From the NCBI RefSeq assembly GCF_000424105.1, contig NZ_AUJG01000002.1, positions 62,001-126,000 on the forward strand: a DNA stretch of 64,000 nt, read 5' to 3'. Made by a program: the position numbers and the translations under genes. Source of the stretch: Lachnospira multipara ATCC 19207 (GTDB taxonomy: Bacteria; Bacillota; Clostridia; Lachnospirales; Lachnospiraceae). Shown here one piece after another: positions 43,405 through 51,367 of the stretch (within the stretch, counting starts at the first letter, position 1; every line of letters begins with the position of its first letter). The notes under the pieces are model-generated. The model was given only the letters and a program-made list of their open reading frames with translations. It had not been told where the DNA came from and did not search any database.

Positions 43405-44382
43405 ATGAAAGAAATTGCTAAGGATATAAAATCTGGGGAATTTAAGAAGGCATATTTAATATATGGCGAGGAGACCTATTTAATAAAGCGATATAAGGAA
43501 AAGTTAAAGCAGGCTTTAGTAGGAGACGACACAATGAATTACGTCTATTATGAGGGCGAATCCATTGATGTGGACGATTTAATTTCTAGTTGCGATACAA
43601 TGCCATTCTTTAGTGATAGAAAGACGATTATCGTTGAGAATAGCGGCTTTTTTAAGAAGTCTAATGATAAACTTGCAAATTATATTAAAGAATTGCCAGA
43701 CTATCTTGTTTTGATATTTGTTGAAAAAGAAATAGATAAGAGAAATAAGCTATATAAGGCTGTGCAGTCCATTGGCTACGTTTCAGAGATGAGCTTTCAG
43801 ACAAGTGCGGTTTTGAAAAAATGGATCGTTACCGTACTTGGGGCAAATCAGATTAAGATTACTTCTGAGGCTTGTGATGAGATTATCTTTAGAACTGGTT
43901 CTAACATGGAATTAATTAAGATGGAGCTTGATAAGCTAGAAGGTTATGTGGCGGATAGTAAAGAGGTTACAATTAATGAGGTTAGAGAAATTGTTTCAAG
44001 CCAGACAGAGAGTCATATCTTTGAAATGATTGAGGCCCTTGCTAATCACAATCAAAAAAGAGCCCTTAGTCTTTACTATGAATTGTTAATGCTAAAGGAA
44101 GCGCCATTAAAGATTTTATTTTTAATTGTTCGTCAGTTTAATGGAATATTACAGACTAAGGAATTAACTAATAGACATCTTTCAAATAAAGAGATAGCAT
44201 CAGCCCTAAAGCTTCCGCCTTTCGTTATTGGAAAGTATCAAAGCCAGGCTAAAAATTTTAGTCTAGAGGAAATCAAGGATGCCCTTGAATTCTTTGCCGA
44301 AATTGACGAGAGTGCAAAGCAGGGTAGAATCTCAGATAGAATGGGTGTTGAGCTTGCAATTGTAAAGTATTCATCAAAGTAG
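43405..44382 (+). CDS. holA: DNA polymerase III delta subunit
   Basis: A 325-residue clamp-loader subunit that opens the sliding clamp. The N-terminal AAA+-like domain lacks functional Walker motifs, as expected for delta (KKAYLIYGEETYLIKRYKEKL; FFSDRKTIIVENS). The C-terminal collar domain includes SQTESHIFEMIEALANHNQKRAL and the conserved end SAKQGRISDRMGVELAIVKYS. The order comEC-holA-rpsT (the last inverted) is common in Firmicutes and supports the call. A promoter lies directly upstream, so it can be made independently of the com operon. Confidence 0.9.
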   Translation: MKEIAKDIKSGEFKKAYLIYGEETYLIKRYKEKLKQALVGDDTMNYVYYEGESIDVDDLISSCDTMPFFSDRKTIIVENSGFFKKSNDKLANYIKELPDYLVLIFVEKEIDKRNKLYKAVQSIGYVSEMSFQTSAVLKKWIVTVLGANQIKITSEACDEIIFRTGSNMELIKMELDKLEGYVADSKEVTINEVREIVSSQTESHIFEMIEALANHNQKRALSLYYELLMLKEAPLKILFLIVRQFNGILQTKELTNRHLSNKEIASALKLPPFVIGKYQSQAKNFSLEEIKDALEFFAEIDESAKQGRISDRMGVELAIVKYSSK

Positions 44383-44416
44383 AATTAAATCTAAAGGATT
44401 AGATTAAATAAAAAAA

Positions 44417-44456
44417 GCCAAATTATTAGGGCAGTGCATTAATAATTTGGCTCTTT
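44417..44456 (+). terminator. Bidirectional-looking terminator after holA
   Basis: A perfect 12-bp stem (44417-44428 with 44440-44451, GCCAAATTATTA arm) has TCTTTTA on the plus side and seven A on the other side, which makes a T-run on the minus strand. Confidence 0.8.
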
Positions 44457-44505
44457 TAGATTTAATTGTTGGCTTTTTAGATTATTAGACTTAAATAGAC
44501 TTAAA

Positions 44506-44540
44506 AAAACCTCGTTGTGAGTGGGCTCCAACGAGGTTTT
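44506..44540 (-). terminator. Intrinsic terminator of rpsT
   Basis: A perfect 12-bp stem (44506-44517 with 44529-44540, CCTCGTTG core) with an A-run on the plus strand, giving a T-run for the minus-strand rpsT transcript. Confidence 0.85.
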
Positions 44541-44567
44541 CATTAATCATATTATTAATCAAGTCTA

Positions 44568-44831
44568 TTAAGCTAATGTGTTAACAGCCTTTGTAATACG
44601 AGATACTTTTCTAGCAGCTGTATTCTTGTGGAAAATTCCCTTTGAAGTAGCCTTAGAAATCTCGCTAATAGCAACAGTAAGAGCAGCTTCAGCAGCAGCC
44701 TTGTCACCAGCAGCAACAGCAGCTTCTACCTTCTTAATATAAGTCTTAACCTTAGACTTAATAGCCTTATTTCTCTCAGCTCTAACCTGACTTGTAATTA
44801 CTCTCTTCTTAGCAGATTTAATGTTAGCCAA
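44568..44831 (-). CDS. rpsT: 30S ribosomal protein S20
   Basis: An 87-residue basic helical protein that binds 16S rRNA in the 30S body. ANIKSAKKRVITSQVRAERNKA at the start and SKATSKGIFHKNTAARKVSRI near the end are family signatures. The start is TTG at 44831, set by GGAGGTG eight bases upstream; starting at the ATG at 44846 would add five residues and destroy that site. E. coli rpsT also uses UUG, which matters for its autoregulation. A consensus promoter lies 97 bases upstream, leaving a leader of about 90 bases. Confidence 0.95.
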   Translation of the reverse strand: MANIKSAKKRVITSQVRAERNKAIKSKVKTYIKKVEAAVAAGDKAAAEAALTVAISEISKATSKGIFHKNTAARKVSRITKAVNTLA

Positions 44832-44927
44832 TCCGTACACCTCCATTTAATAAAAATTATAATTTAGAATTTATACTGTTTCGCATTAAAGCCGGACACG
44901 GACGATCTAATGTAAACATACTCATAT

Positions 44928-44956
44928 ATATTAAAGTAGATTGAGAGGAATGTCAA
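44928..44956 (-). promoter_or_regulatory. Sigma-A promoter for rpsT (minus strand)
   Basis: On the minus strand, TTGACA (44956-44951), 17-bp spacer, TAATAT (44933-44928). Expected start is near 44921. Confidence 0.8.
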
Positions 44957-44975
44957 TATAAAATGGGAAAAAGAT

Positions 44976-45881
44976 TTATTTAGTAAGTATTTTATCGTCG
45001 AAGTCGTAAATATAGACATTGTCTGAGAGTATCTCAGTTTGAGCAAGTTCAGATTGATTAACTGTATTAATTAGGAAATTAAGATCATCTTTTTTGATAT
45101 TATCAGTTTTTCTTAGGATTAAAACCTCGTGAATTGAGGATGGAATAATGTAGAGATCACTATCAAGTTTTGTAGCGATTTTTTCAAGAACCCCAGGATA
45201 GAAGATACATGAGGCACCATTTACTTTATTTTCATTAGTAAGAATTAGTAAGTCGTCATCATCAAGCCTTACCTCGTCTAGCTCCATAAGCTCCATGTGC
45301 TTCTTTTCATAAACGGTCTTAAATAGGGAGTAGCAGTTTGGCTTTAAAAATGTTGGCGCATTAATAAGGGCATCTGCAAAAAGCGTGTCTTTATCAATAT
45401 TCCAAAACTTAAGATGGGAATTCTTAATTAGTACAGAAGCGCTCTGCTTATCATCCTTGTCAATGACGCAAAGAAATACAAGGGCAAGGTCTAATCTTCT
45501 GATATGAGGGATATTTTCTAAAGTCTCCTTATTTCTTTCGTAATTAATAAGCTTAATGGCAAGGTGTTCCTTAACAAAATCGTAATCCGTATATCTATCG
45601 GCTTCCTTGGCAAATTCTGGAACCTTGGCATTAGCGTAAGTTTCATTAATTTTCTTAGTAATAGCATCAAGGCTTAAACCGCTTTTATATTCTTCGTATA
45701 GGGGATTTAGATAGATGGTTGGGGATACAACCTGGCCGGGACTAATAATTACAAGGCCGTCAAGCTTTAGATTGTTGTTTTTAGTTACCTGATTGATGTT
45801 AATCTTCACATCTTCATCAAACTGTGTCTGTAGATTCTCCTTAATAGACTGGGTGAAATCTTCGTAGTTTAATAATTTCAT
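44976..45881 (-). CDS. DUF5688 family protein, function unknown
   Basis: A 301-residue soluble protein, a type common in Lachnospiraceae (DUF5688). The N-terminal NYEDFTQSIKENL, the GLVIISPGQVVSPTIYLNPLYEEYKSG segment and the later FYPGVLEKIATKL...YIIPSSIHEVLIL agree with that family. There is no signal peptide or membrane helix. AAAGGAGAAAC precedes the ATG on the minus strand. It is likely transcribed alone, divergent from the tRNA-Arg. I know of no demonstrated role. Confidence 0.75.
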   Translation of the reverse strand: MKLLNYEDFTQSIKENLQTQFDEDVKININQVTKNNNLKLDGLVIISPGQVVSPTIYLNPLYEEYKSGLSLDAITKKINETYANAKVPEFAKEADRYTDYDFVKEHLAIKLINYERNKETLENIPHIRRLDLALVFLCVIDKDDKQSASVLIKNSHLKFWNIDKDTLFADALINAPTFLKPNCYSLFKTVYEKKHMELMELDEVRLDDDDLLILTNENKVNGASCIFYPGVLEKIATKLDSDLYIIPSSIHEVLILRKTDNIKKDDLNFLINTVNQSELAQTEILSDNVYIYDFDDKILTK

Positions 45882-46025
45882 AGAGTTTCTCCTTTTTCTT
45901 ATCTTTTTGTAAAAATGAAATGTGGTAAGAACTTTACCAATGATTATAGAAATGAATTTTTGAAAATTCTTATGTAGTATATACTAAAGTTTTCATATTG
46001 GCAAGTAGAAAATAAATGAAAAAAT

Positions 46026-46054
46026 TTGATAGAAGCGCAAGAATATAGTAATAT
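46026..46054 (+). promoter_or_regulatory. Candidate promoter for tRNA-Arg
   Basis: TTGATA (46026-46031), 17-bp spacer, TAATAT (46049-46054), ending 15 bases before the tRNA. Confidence 0.5.
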
Positions 46055-46068
46055 TAATTAGTATGTCG

Positions 46069-46142
46069 ACACATGTAGCTCAGCTGGATAGAGCGTTTGC
46101 CTCCGGAGCGAAAGGTCGCGGGTTCGAATCCCGTCATGTGTA
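46069..46142 (+). tRNA. tRNA-Arg (anticodon CCG)
   Basis: A 74-base cloverleaf. The acceptor stem ACACATG/CATGTGT (46069-46075 with 46135-46141) is perfect. The D stem is GCTC/GAGC. The anticodon stem TTTGC/GCGAA holds loop CTCCGGA with anticodon CCG at 46103-46105, reading CGG. The T stem GCGGG/CCCGT encloses TTCGAAT. The discriminator is A and the CCA end is not encoded. No terminator lies between it and rluF, 31 bases on. Confidence 0.95.
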
Positions 46143-46173
46143 TTTTTGCATATGCAAATAGAAAGGAATCAAG

Positions 46174-46878
46174 ATGGAACGAATTAATAAATATTTAAGT
46201 GCCATTGGAGTATGTTCAAGACGTGAAGCAGACAGATTAGTTGAGGCTGGAAGGATTTTAGTAAACGGCGAACTTGCTAGCCTTGGAACTAAAGTTAGCG
46301 ATGAAGATGAGATTAAAATAGATGGAAAACTTGTGGCAAGTAAAAATACAGAAGATGTATTAATTGCCTTTAATAAACCTGTTGGCCTACTTTGCACCAC
46401 AGCAAGGGACCAGGGAGATAATATAGTAGATTTTATAAATTATAAGACACGAATTTATCCTGTGGGTCGACTAGATAAGGAGTCATGCGGTCTTATTTTA
46501 CTAACTAATAATGGTGAGATGATGGATAAGCTACTTCGTTCTTCTAATCATCATGAGAAAGAGTATATTGTCAGTGTTGATGGTAAGGTGGATGATGCAT
46601 TTTTAAAGAAAATGCGCTCCGGTATCTACTTAGAAGAACTAGATAGAACTACAAATAAATGTAAGGTGGAGAAGGTGGATGAGCACACTTTCACAATAAT
46701 TCTTACTCAGGGCCTAAATAGACAGATTCGAAGAATGTGCAAGGCCTGCAATAGAAAGGTTACAAGCCTTAAAAGACTTAGAATCCTTAATATTAATCTA
46801 GGAGATTTAAAGACTGGAGAGTATAGGGAGATTACAGGTAAAGAAAAGGAAACTCTTTATAAGATTTTAGATGATTAG
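46174..46878 (+). CDS. rluF: 23S rRNA pseudouridine synthase RluF-type
   Basis: A 234-residue RsuA-family pseudouridine synthase. An S4 RNA-binding domain (about 1-60, MERINKYLSAIGVCSRREAD) precedes the catalytic domain. The active-site Asp is in PVGRLDKESCGLILLTN, and NRQIRRMCKACN is conserved. DNIVDFIN and HEKEYIVSVD match E. coli RluF (position 2604 of 23S rRNA) better than RsuA or RluB as I recall them. GAAAGGAA precedes the ATG. It follows tRNA-Arg without an obvious terminator and may share its transcript. Confidence 0.85.
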   Translation: MERINKYLSAIGVCSRREADRLVEAGRILVNGELASLGTKVSDEDEIKIDGKLVASKNTEDVLIAFNKPVGLLCTTARDQGDNIVDFINYKTRIYPVGRLDKESCGLILLTNNGEMMDKLLRSSNHHEKEYIVSVDGKVDDAFLKKMRSGIYLEELDRTTNKCKVEKVDEHTFTIILTQGLNRQIRRMCKACNRKVTSLKRLRILNINLGDLKTGEYREITGKEKETLYKILDD

Positions 46879-46965
46879 TTGACTTTTGATTTGTAGTTTA
46901 GACTTTAAATTTGAATAAAAGCGACATATTGCTTTGTAAAAATGCGACATAAGGGAGAAAATAAA

Positions 46966-48951
46966 ATGGATAAATTAGATAGAATTAAAGAATTAGTTGA
47001 GATATTAAATAAGGCGGGGGAAGCCTACTATTCAAAGGGTACAGAGATAATGTCAAATTTTGAATACGACGCCCTTTATGATGAGTTGGTGGCCCTTGAA
47101 AAGGAAACTGGTCATGTGCTTTCAAATAGCCCAACAATTAATGTAGGTTTCGAGACACTTTCAGAACTTCCAAAAGAGCGTCACGAGTCTCCAATGCTTA
47201 GTTTGGATAAGACTAAGTCAAGAGAAGCTCTTAGAGACTGGCTTGGTGATAATCTAGGTGTCCTTTCTTGGAAACTTGATGGCCTTACTATCGTTTTAAC
47301 TTACGAGAATGGTGAGCTTAGCAAGGCAGTAACTCGTGGAAACGGTGAGATTGGCGAAATCATTACTAATAATGCTAAGGTTTTTAAAAATATACCTCTA
47401 AATATTCCTTACAAGGGAAAGCTGGTGCTTCGTGGTGAGGCAATTATTTCTTACTCAGATTTTGAAAGAATCAACGAGCAGATTCCTGAGGCAGATGCTA
47501 AATATAAGAACCCAAGAAATCTATGTTCAGGTTCAGTAAGACAGCTAAATAACAAGATTACAAAGGAAAGAAACGTGCAGTTTAGAGCCTTTAACTTAGT
47601 TTCTGCCAATGATGTAGATTTTCAAAATTCTAGAAAATGCCAGTTTGAATGGTTAAAGAGTCTTGGCTTTGACGTGGTGGAATACAAGATGGTTACTAAG
47701 GAAACTATACTTGATAGCATCCAGTGGTTTGCAGATACTATTAAGACAAATGATTTCCCATCGGATGGTCTTGTTATTCTTTATGATGATATTGCCTATG
47801 GAAATTCTCTTGGTAGAACAGCGAAGTTCCCTAGAAATTCCATGGCTTTTAAGTGGTCTGATGAGACTGCAAAGACAAATTTACGTGAGATTGAGTGGAG
47901 TGCTTCAAGAACAGGTCTACTAAACCCTGTTGCAATCTTTGATACAGTAGAGCTTGAGGGTACAAATGTATCTCGTGCAAGCGTTCATAACATTAGTGTT
48001 ATGGAGGGCTTAGAGCTTGGAATCGGTGATGAAATCGAGGTTTTTAAGGCCAACATGATTATCCCTCAGATTGCTAAAAATCTTACTAGAAGTTCTAAGT
48101 TAGAAATTCCAGCTAACTGTCCTGTTTGTGGTGGTGAAACTGAGATTAGATCTGTAAATGAAGTAAAGTCTTTATACTGCATAAATCCTGATTGTCAGGC
48201 AAAGCATGTAGGTAGATTTACACATTTTGTAAGCCGTGATGCCATGAATATTGATGGCTTATCTGAGGCTACTCTTGAGAAGTTTATTGGAAAAGGCTTT
48301 ATTCATGATTTTGTAGACTTATACCATCTTGAAAGACATGCAGATGAGATTATTTCTATGGAAGGTTTTGGTCAAAAGTCATATAATAATCTAATAGAAG
48401 CCGTGAACAATTCAAGAAAGACAAATTTAGTTAGAGTAATCTATGGACTTGGTATTGATAACATTGGTTTATCAAATGCTAAGATGATGGTTAAATCCTT
48501 AAAGGGTGAGAATAACAAGGAGACTATTGAAAACATTTTAAATGCAACAGTTAAGAGATTAACTGACATTGACGGTGTTGGGGAAATCATTGCAGCCTCT
48601 TTAGTGGACTTCTTTAAGGAGGAGAAGAATTTAGACCTATTTAATCGCTTATTAGCTGAGTTAGAATTAGAAGAGATGCAGGAAACTCAGACTTCAAATA
48701 TTCTAGAGGGCAAGGTGCTAGTAGTAACTGGTACTGTTAACATTTTCCCTAATAGAAATGCAGTCAAGGATCTTGTAGAGTCTCTAGGTGGCAAGGTTAC
48801 AGGCTCTGTTACTTCAAAGACAAATTATTTAATTAATAACGATTCTAAGTCTCAGTCAGCTAAAAATAAAACAGCAGCTAAGCTAGGAATTCCAGTTATT
48901 ACTGAGGAGGAATTCATTAAGCTTATTGGAAGAGAGGACCTTCTTTCATAA
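46966..48951 (+). CDS. ligA: NAD-dependent DNA ligase
   Basis: A 661-residue replicative ligase that seals nicks using NAD. The order is Ia domain (EAYYSKG, FEYDALYDEL), adenylation domain with Lys103 in SWKLDG, OB fold, four-Cys zinc finger (CPVCGG...CINPDCQ), helix-hairpin-helix repeats (DIDGVGEIIAASL) and a C-terminal BRCT domain (LEGKVLVVTGTV...LGGKVTGSVTSKTNYLI). AAGGGAG at 46951-46957 sets the ATG at 46966; the ATG at 46942 lacks a site. A structured repeat begins 5 bases after the stop codon. Confidence 0.95.
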   Translation: MDKLDRIKELVEILNKAGEAYYSKGTEIMSNFEYDALYDELVALEKETGHVLSNSPTINVGFETLSELPKERHESPMLSLDKTKSREALRDWLGDNLGVLSWKLDGLTIVLTYENGELSKAVTRGNGEIGEIITNNAKVFKNIPLNIPYKGKLVLRGEAIISYSDFERINEQIPEADAKYKNPRNLCSGSVRQLNNKITKERNVQFRAFNLVSANDVDFQNSRKCQFEWLKSLGFDVVEYKMVTKETILDSIQWFADTIKTNDFPSDGLVILYDDIAYGNSLGRTAKFPRNSMAFKWSDETAKTNLREIEWSASRTGLLNPVAIFDTVELEGTNVSRASVHNISVMEGLELGIGDEIEVFKANMIIPQIAKNLTRSSKLEIPANCPVCGGETEIRSVNEVKSLYCINPDCQAKHVGRFTHFVSRDAMNIDGLSEATLEKFIGKGFIHDFVDLYHLERHADEIISMEGFGQKSYNNLIEAVNNSRKTNLVRVIYGLGIDNIGLSNAKMMVKSLKGENNKETIENILNATVKRLTDIDGVGEIIAASLVDFFKEEKNLDLFNRLLAELELEEMQETQTSNILEGKVLVVTGTVNIFPNRNAVKDLVESLGGKVTGSVTSKTNYLINNDSKSQSAKNKTAAKLGIPVITEEEFIKLIGREDLLS

Positions 48952-48956
48952 GATTT

Positions 48957-49118
48957 TGAACGCAGTGTAAGCAATCCCCCGCTTCGAAAGCGTAAGCTTT
49001 AAGCGGGGGTATAAAGCTTACTAGTGTCAGAAGGGGTTAAATCCCCTTCTGACAGGTGGCACAAAGTGCCGCTGCGTTCATGAGGAAGTAGCGAAGCGGA
49101 TTCCGAATGTCCGCTTTA
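48957..49118 (+). repeat. Structured intergenic repeat, copy C (162 bp)
   Basis: Third copy, same orientation as 3841 and 33456, starting 5 bases after ligA and ending 46 bases before metA. It differs from copy B at three bases. Two lie in a loop or junction of the hairpins (CGAAAG for CAAAAG; TTAAAT for TTAAAG). One (GTGCCGC for GTGCCAC) changes a U-A pair to a U-G wobble. Confidence 0.9.
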
Positions 49119-49164
49119 CAATGTGCAGCTTAGTTACTAGAAGTTAGTTTAGGAGGAAAATATT

Positions 49165-50082
49165 ATGCCAGTAAAAATCGCTAACGACCTGCCTGCAAGG
49201 TTAGAATTAGAGGAAGAAAATATATTCGTCATGGACGAGGATAGAGCCCTATCTCAGGATTTCAGAGCTCTTGAAATTTTGATTCTTAATCTTATGCCAA
49301 TTAAGCAAGATACAGAATTACAGCTACTTCGTTCCATGTCTAATACACCACTTCAGTTAGATGTCACATTTTTACAATTAGAAAGTCATGTGTCAAAGAA
49401 TACATCGGCTTCGCATTTACGTAAATTCTATCAGACATTTTCTGAAATCAAAAACCGCAACTTTGATGGAATGATTATTACAGGGGCACCGGTGGAAAAG
49501 CTTGAATTTGAAGAGGTTAACTACTGGGAAGAGCTTACTGAAATTATGGAATGGTCAAAAAAGCATGTAACTTCAACTCTTCATATTTGTTGGGGCGCAC
49601 AGGCCGGACTTTACTACCATTTTGGAGTAGGTAAGGTGGAATTTGAAAATAAGTTATCAGGTATTTATAAGCACAAGGTAATGAACCGTAAAGAGCCTTT
49701 GGTGCGCGGCTTTGATGATATTTTCATGGCACCACATTCAAGATATACAGAAGCCTCAAGACAAGATATCCTTAAAAATAAAGAATTGATGGTACTTGCA
49801 GACTCAGAAGAAGCTGGAATCTATATCGTTATGACAGAAGATGGTAAGCAGATCTTTATTATGGGACATCCAGAATATGATAGATACACTCTAGATCAGG
49901 AATATAAAAGAGATTTGGAAAAAGGCATAGATCCTGCCCTTCCAGTAAATTACTATCCTGATGATGACTGCAATAGAAAGCCAATCCTATCTTGGAGGAG
50001 TCACGCAAATAACCTTTACACAAATTGGTTAAATTATTATGTATACCAGCAGACACCATATGAGCTAGATAAATTGTCATAA
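49165..50082 (+). CDS. metA: Homoserine O-acetyltransferase, MetA family
   Basis: A 305-residue enzyme activating homoserine for methionine synthesis. The catalytic residues are Cys142 (HICWGAQAG), His235 and Glu237 (MGHPEYD). Residue 111 is Glu (ITGAPVEKLEFEEVNYW). In MetA proteins Glu111 favours acetyl-CoA, whereas Gly111 favours succinyl-CoA as in E. coli, so acetylation is predicted. AGGAGG precedes the ATG. It is fed by the aspartate pathway (asd at 2603). Only 46 bases separate it from repeat copy C, and no SAM riboswitch was found in that gap. Confidence 0.93.
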   Translation: MPVKIANDLPARLELEEENIFVMDEDRALSQDFRALEILILNLMPIKQDTELQLLRSMSNTPLQLDVTFLQLESHVSKNTSASHLRKFYQTFSEIKNRNFDGMIITGAPVEKLEFEEVNYWEELTEIMEWSKKHVTSTLHICWGAQAGLYYHFGVGKVEFENKLSGIYKHKVMNRKEPLVRGFDDIFMAPHSRYTEASRQDILKNKELMVLADSEEAGIYIVMTEDGKQIFIMGHPEYDRYTLDQEYKRDLEKGIDPALPVNYYPDDDCNRKPILSWRSHANNLYTNWLNYYVYQQTPYELDKLS

Positions 50083-50252
50083 AAAGACATTTTCTAAAAA
50101 AATAAATTTGGGAAGTCCCATGAAATCTAGCTTCGACTTTTCTATACTAATAATATTATTAACAGTCCAACTATTTTCTGTTAAAATAACTTCTTGTGCG
50201 ACAAAATCGCTTATAAGTATGAAATGATATAGAAATAGAAGGAGAGACGGTT

Positions 50253-50639
50253 ATGAGTGAATCACCAGTTAGAAAAAGATTAGGTTCTAGACTAGAATAT
50301 TTGGGATTTGACCTTGTGAAGTACGAGAATGGTAACAAGTACATTCAGGTTAAATGTAAAAGATGTGGTGAAATCTACGATGACGAAGTTAATGTAATTA
50401 TTAACAAGGGACGTGTCTGTACAAATTGCGGTTCTTTAAAGAAAAAGTCAGAAATGACAGACGAATGGGATAAGAACCTTTATTTTAATGTTATAAGAAA
50501 CACAAAGGGCAAGGTTAAGGTAAAGAAAGTGTTAAACAATGGCCTTTTCAAAGCTCAGTGTACAAATTGCAATAAAATTTGGGAAACATCAGTAAAGGAA
50601 ATCGCAAATTTCCAGGCATGCCCAAATTGTGCATACTAA
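50253..50639 (+). CDS. Small protein with two zinc-ribbon modules
   Basis: A 128-residue basic protein with two similar halves. Each holds a pair of CxxC motifs (VKCKRCGEIYDDEV...RVCTNCGSL and AQCTNCNKIWETSV...QACPNCAY), so two zinc ribbons are likely. The first half resembles homing-endonuclease-associated or treble-clef zinc ribbons; nucleic-acid binding is a guess. AGAAGGAGAGA precedes the ATG. It is followed by a terminator. I do not recognise a named family. Confidence 0.65.
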   Translation: MSESPVRKRLGSRLEYLGFDLVKYENGNKYIQVKCKRCGEIYDDEVNVIINKGRVCTNCGSLKKKSEMTDEWDKNLYFNVIRNTKGKVKVKKVLNNGLFKAQCTNCNKIWETSVKEIANFQACPNCAY

Positions 50640-50670
50640 AATAAGCCGTGAGGCATTATATGAAAAAATA

Positions 50671-50697
50671 GGTGGAGCAAAGCTCCACCATTTTTTT
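50671..50697 (+). terminator. Intrinsic terminator after the zinc-ribbon gene
   Basis: GGTGGAGC-AAA-GCTCCACC (50671-50689) is followed by ATTTTTTT. The A-rich 5' flank can extend the stem. Confidence 0.88.
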
Positions 50698-51367
50698 ACC
50701 TTATTTTTCTTGACAAAATGTACTAAATTTCCATCGTAAATCATAAGTCCTTCGGCATTGTAACTTAAAAAATACATCCATGCCGTAAGTCATAAGCCAT
50801 CCGGCGGTACCTTCTCAAAAAGAGGGAAAAACCAGTGGGGCATCGCCACACCGTTTTTCCATCCTTATTATTCAAACATTGCATACATCAACACCCTCCC
50901 GTTATGTGATACCCTACCTATAATTCCCAAACCTCCCGTACTTTCAATAAACTTCCTATAAGTCTTAATTCAATCCGTCTTTCGATAATCTTCATATAAT
51001 TCTTACACCTCCCGGCATCTAAACGCTCTCACTGCCCACAGTAGCCAACCGCTAATGCATCCCAGCCGTAGTGGGGCGAGGGGGAGTAGGCTAGGGTTGT
51101 AAGCTTAAAGCTTATCGATTTTTTTAAGACAATTCTAGCAGCGTTGGTAGTTAGGCTTTCCGAGCCCGTAGGGCAATGGAAAGTCTTATCTACCACTACG
51201 CTGCTAGCTTAGCGGGAGCGTGTCCTTAAAAAAATCGGATAAGCGCAAAGCGTACTCCCGGGTCTCACCCCCTTGCCTCACCCCTCTTGCCTCACACCCT
51301 TAAATTTGTTAAAATATACACATAGGGTGATAAAATTTAATATCGATATACGTTTGGAGGAGTTATT
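50698..51367. other. Gene-free 670-bp stretch with repeats and palindromes
   Basis: No coding frame is supportable on either strand. It holds an imperfect direct repeat (50731-50759 and 50778-50809, CGTAAxTCATAAG core), a hairpin with arms GGAAAAAC/GTTTTTCC at about 50825-50861, a pyrimidine-rich stretch (50885-51060) and a large nested palindrome (51071-51295). The sequence may be decayed mobile DNA or a structured RNA locus. Confidence 0.6.
51071..51295. repeat. Large nested palindrome (about 225 bp)
   Basis: Concentric pairings are visible. An outer GC-rich arm (51073-51088) pairs imperfectly with 51253-51284. A 21-bp arm (51111-51131) pairs with 51221-51243 with two bulged bases. A 16-bp arm (51135-51150) pairs with 51190-51207 with a two-base bulge. 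CTTTCC (51156) pairs with GGAAAG (51178), and an innermost GCCC-GTA-GGGC is at 51164-51174. There is no coding potential and no T-run where a terminator would need it. Confidence 0.75.

Noticed and set aside
49119-49164. SAM riboswitch ahead of metA
   Set aside because: Only 46 bases remain between repeat copy C and metA, and no S-box motif is present.
50589-50777. 62-codon minus-strand frame after the zinc-ribbon gene
   Set aside because: It covers a terminator hairpin and the end of the zinc-ribbon gene; no ribosome site was found.
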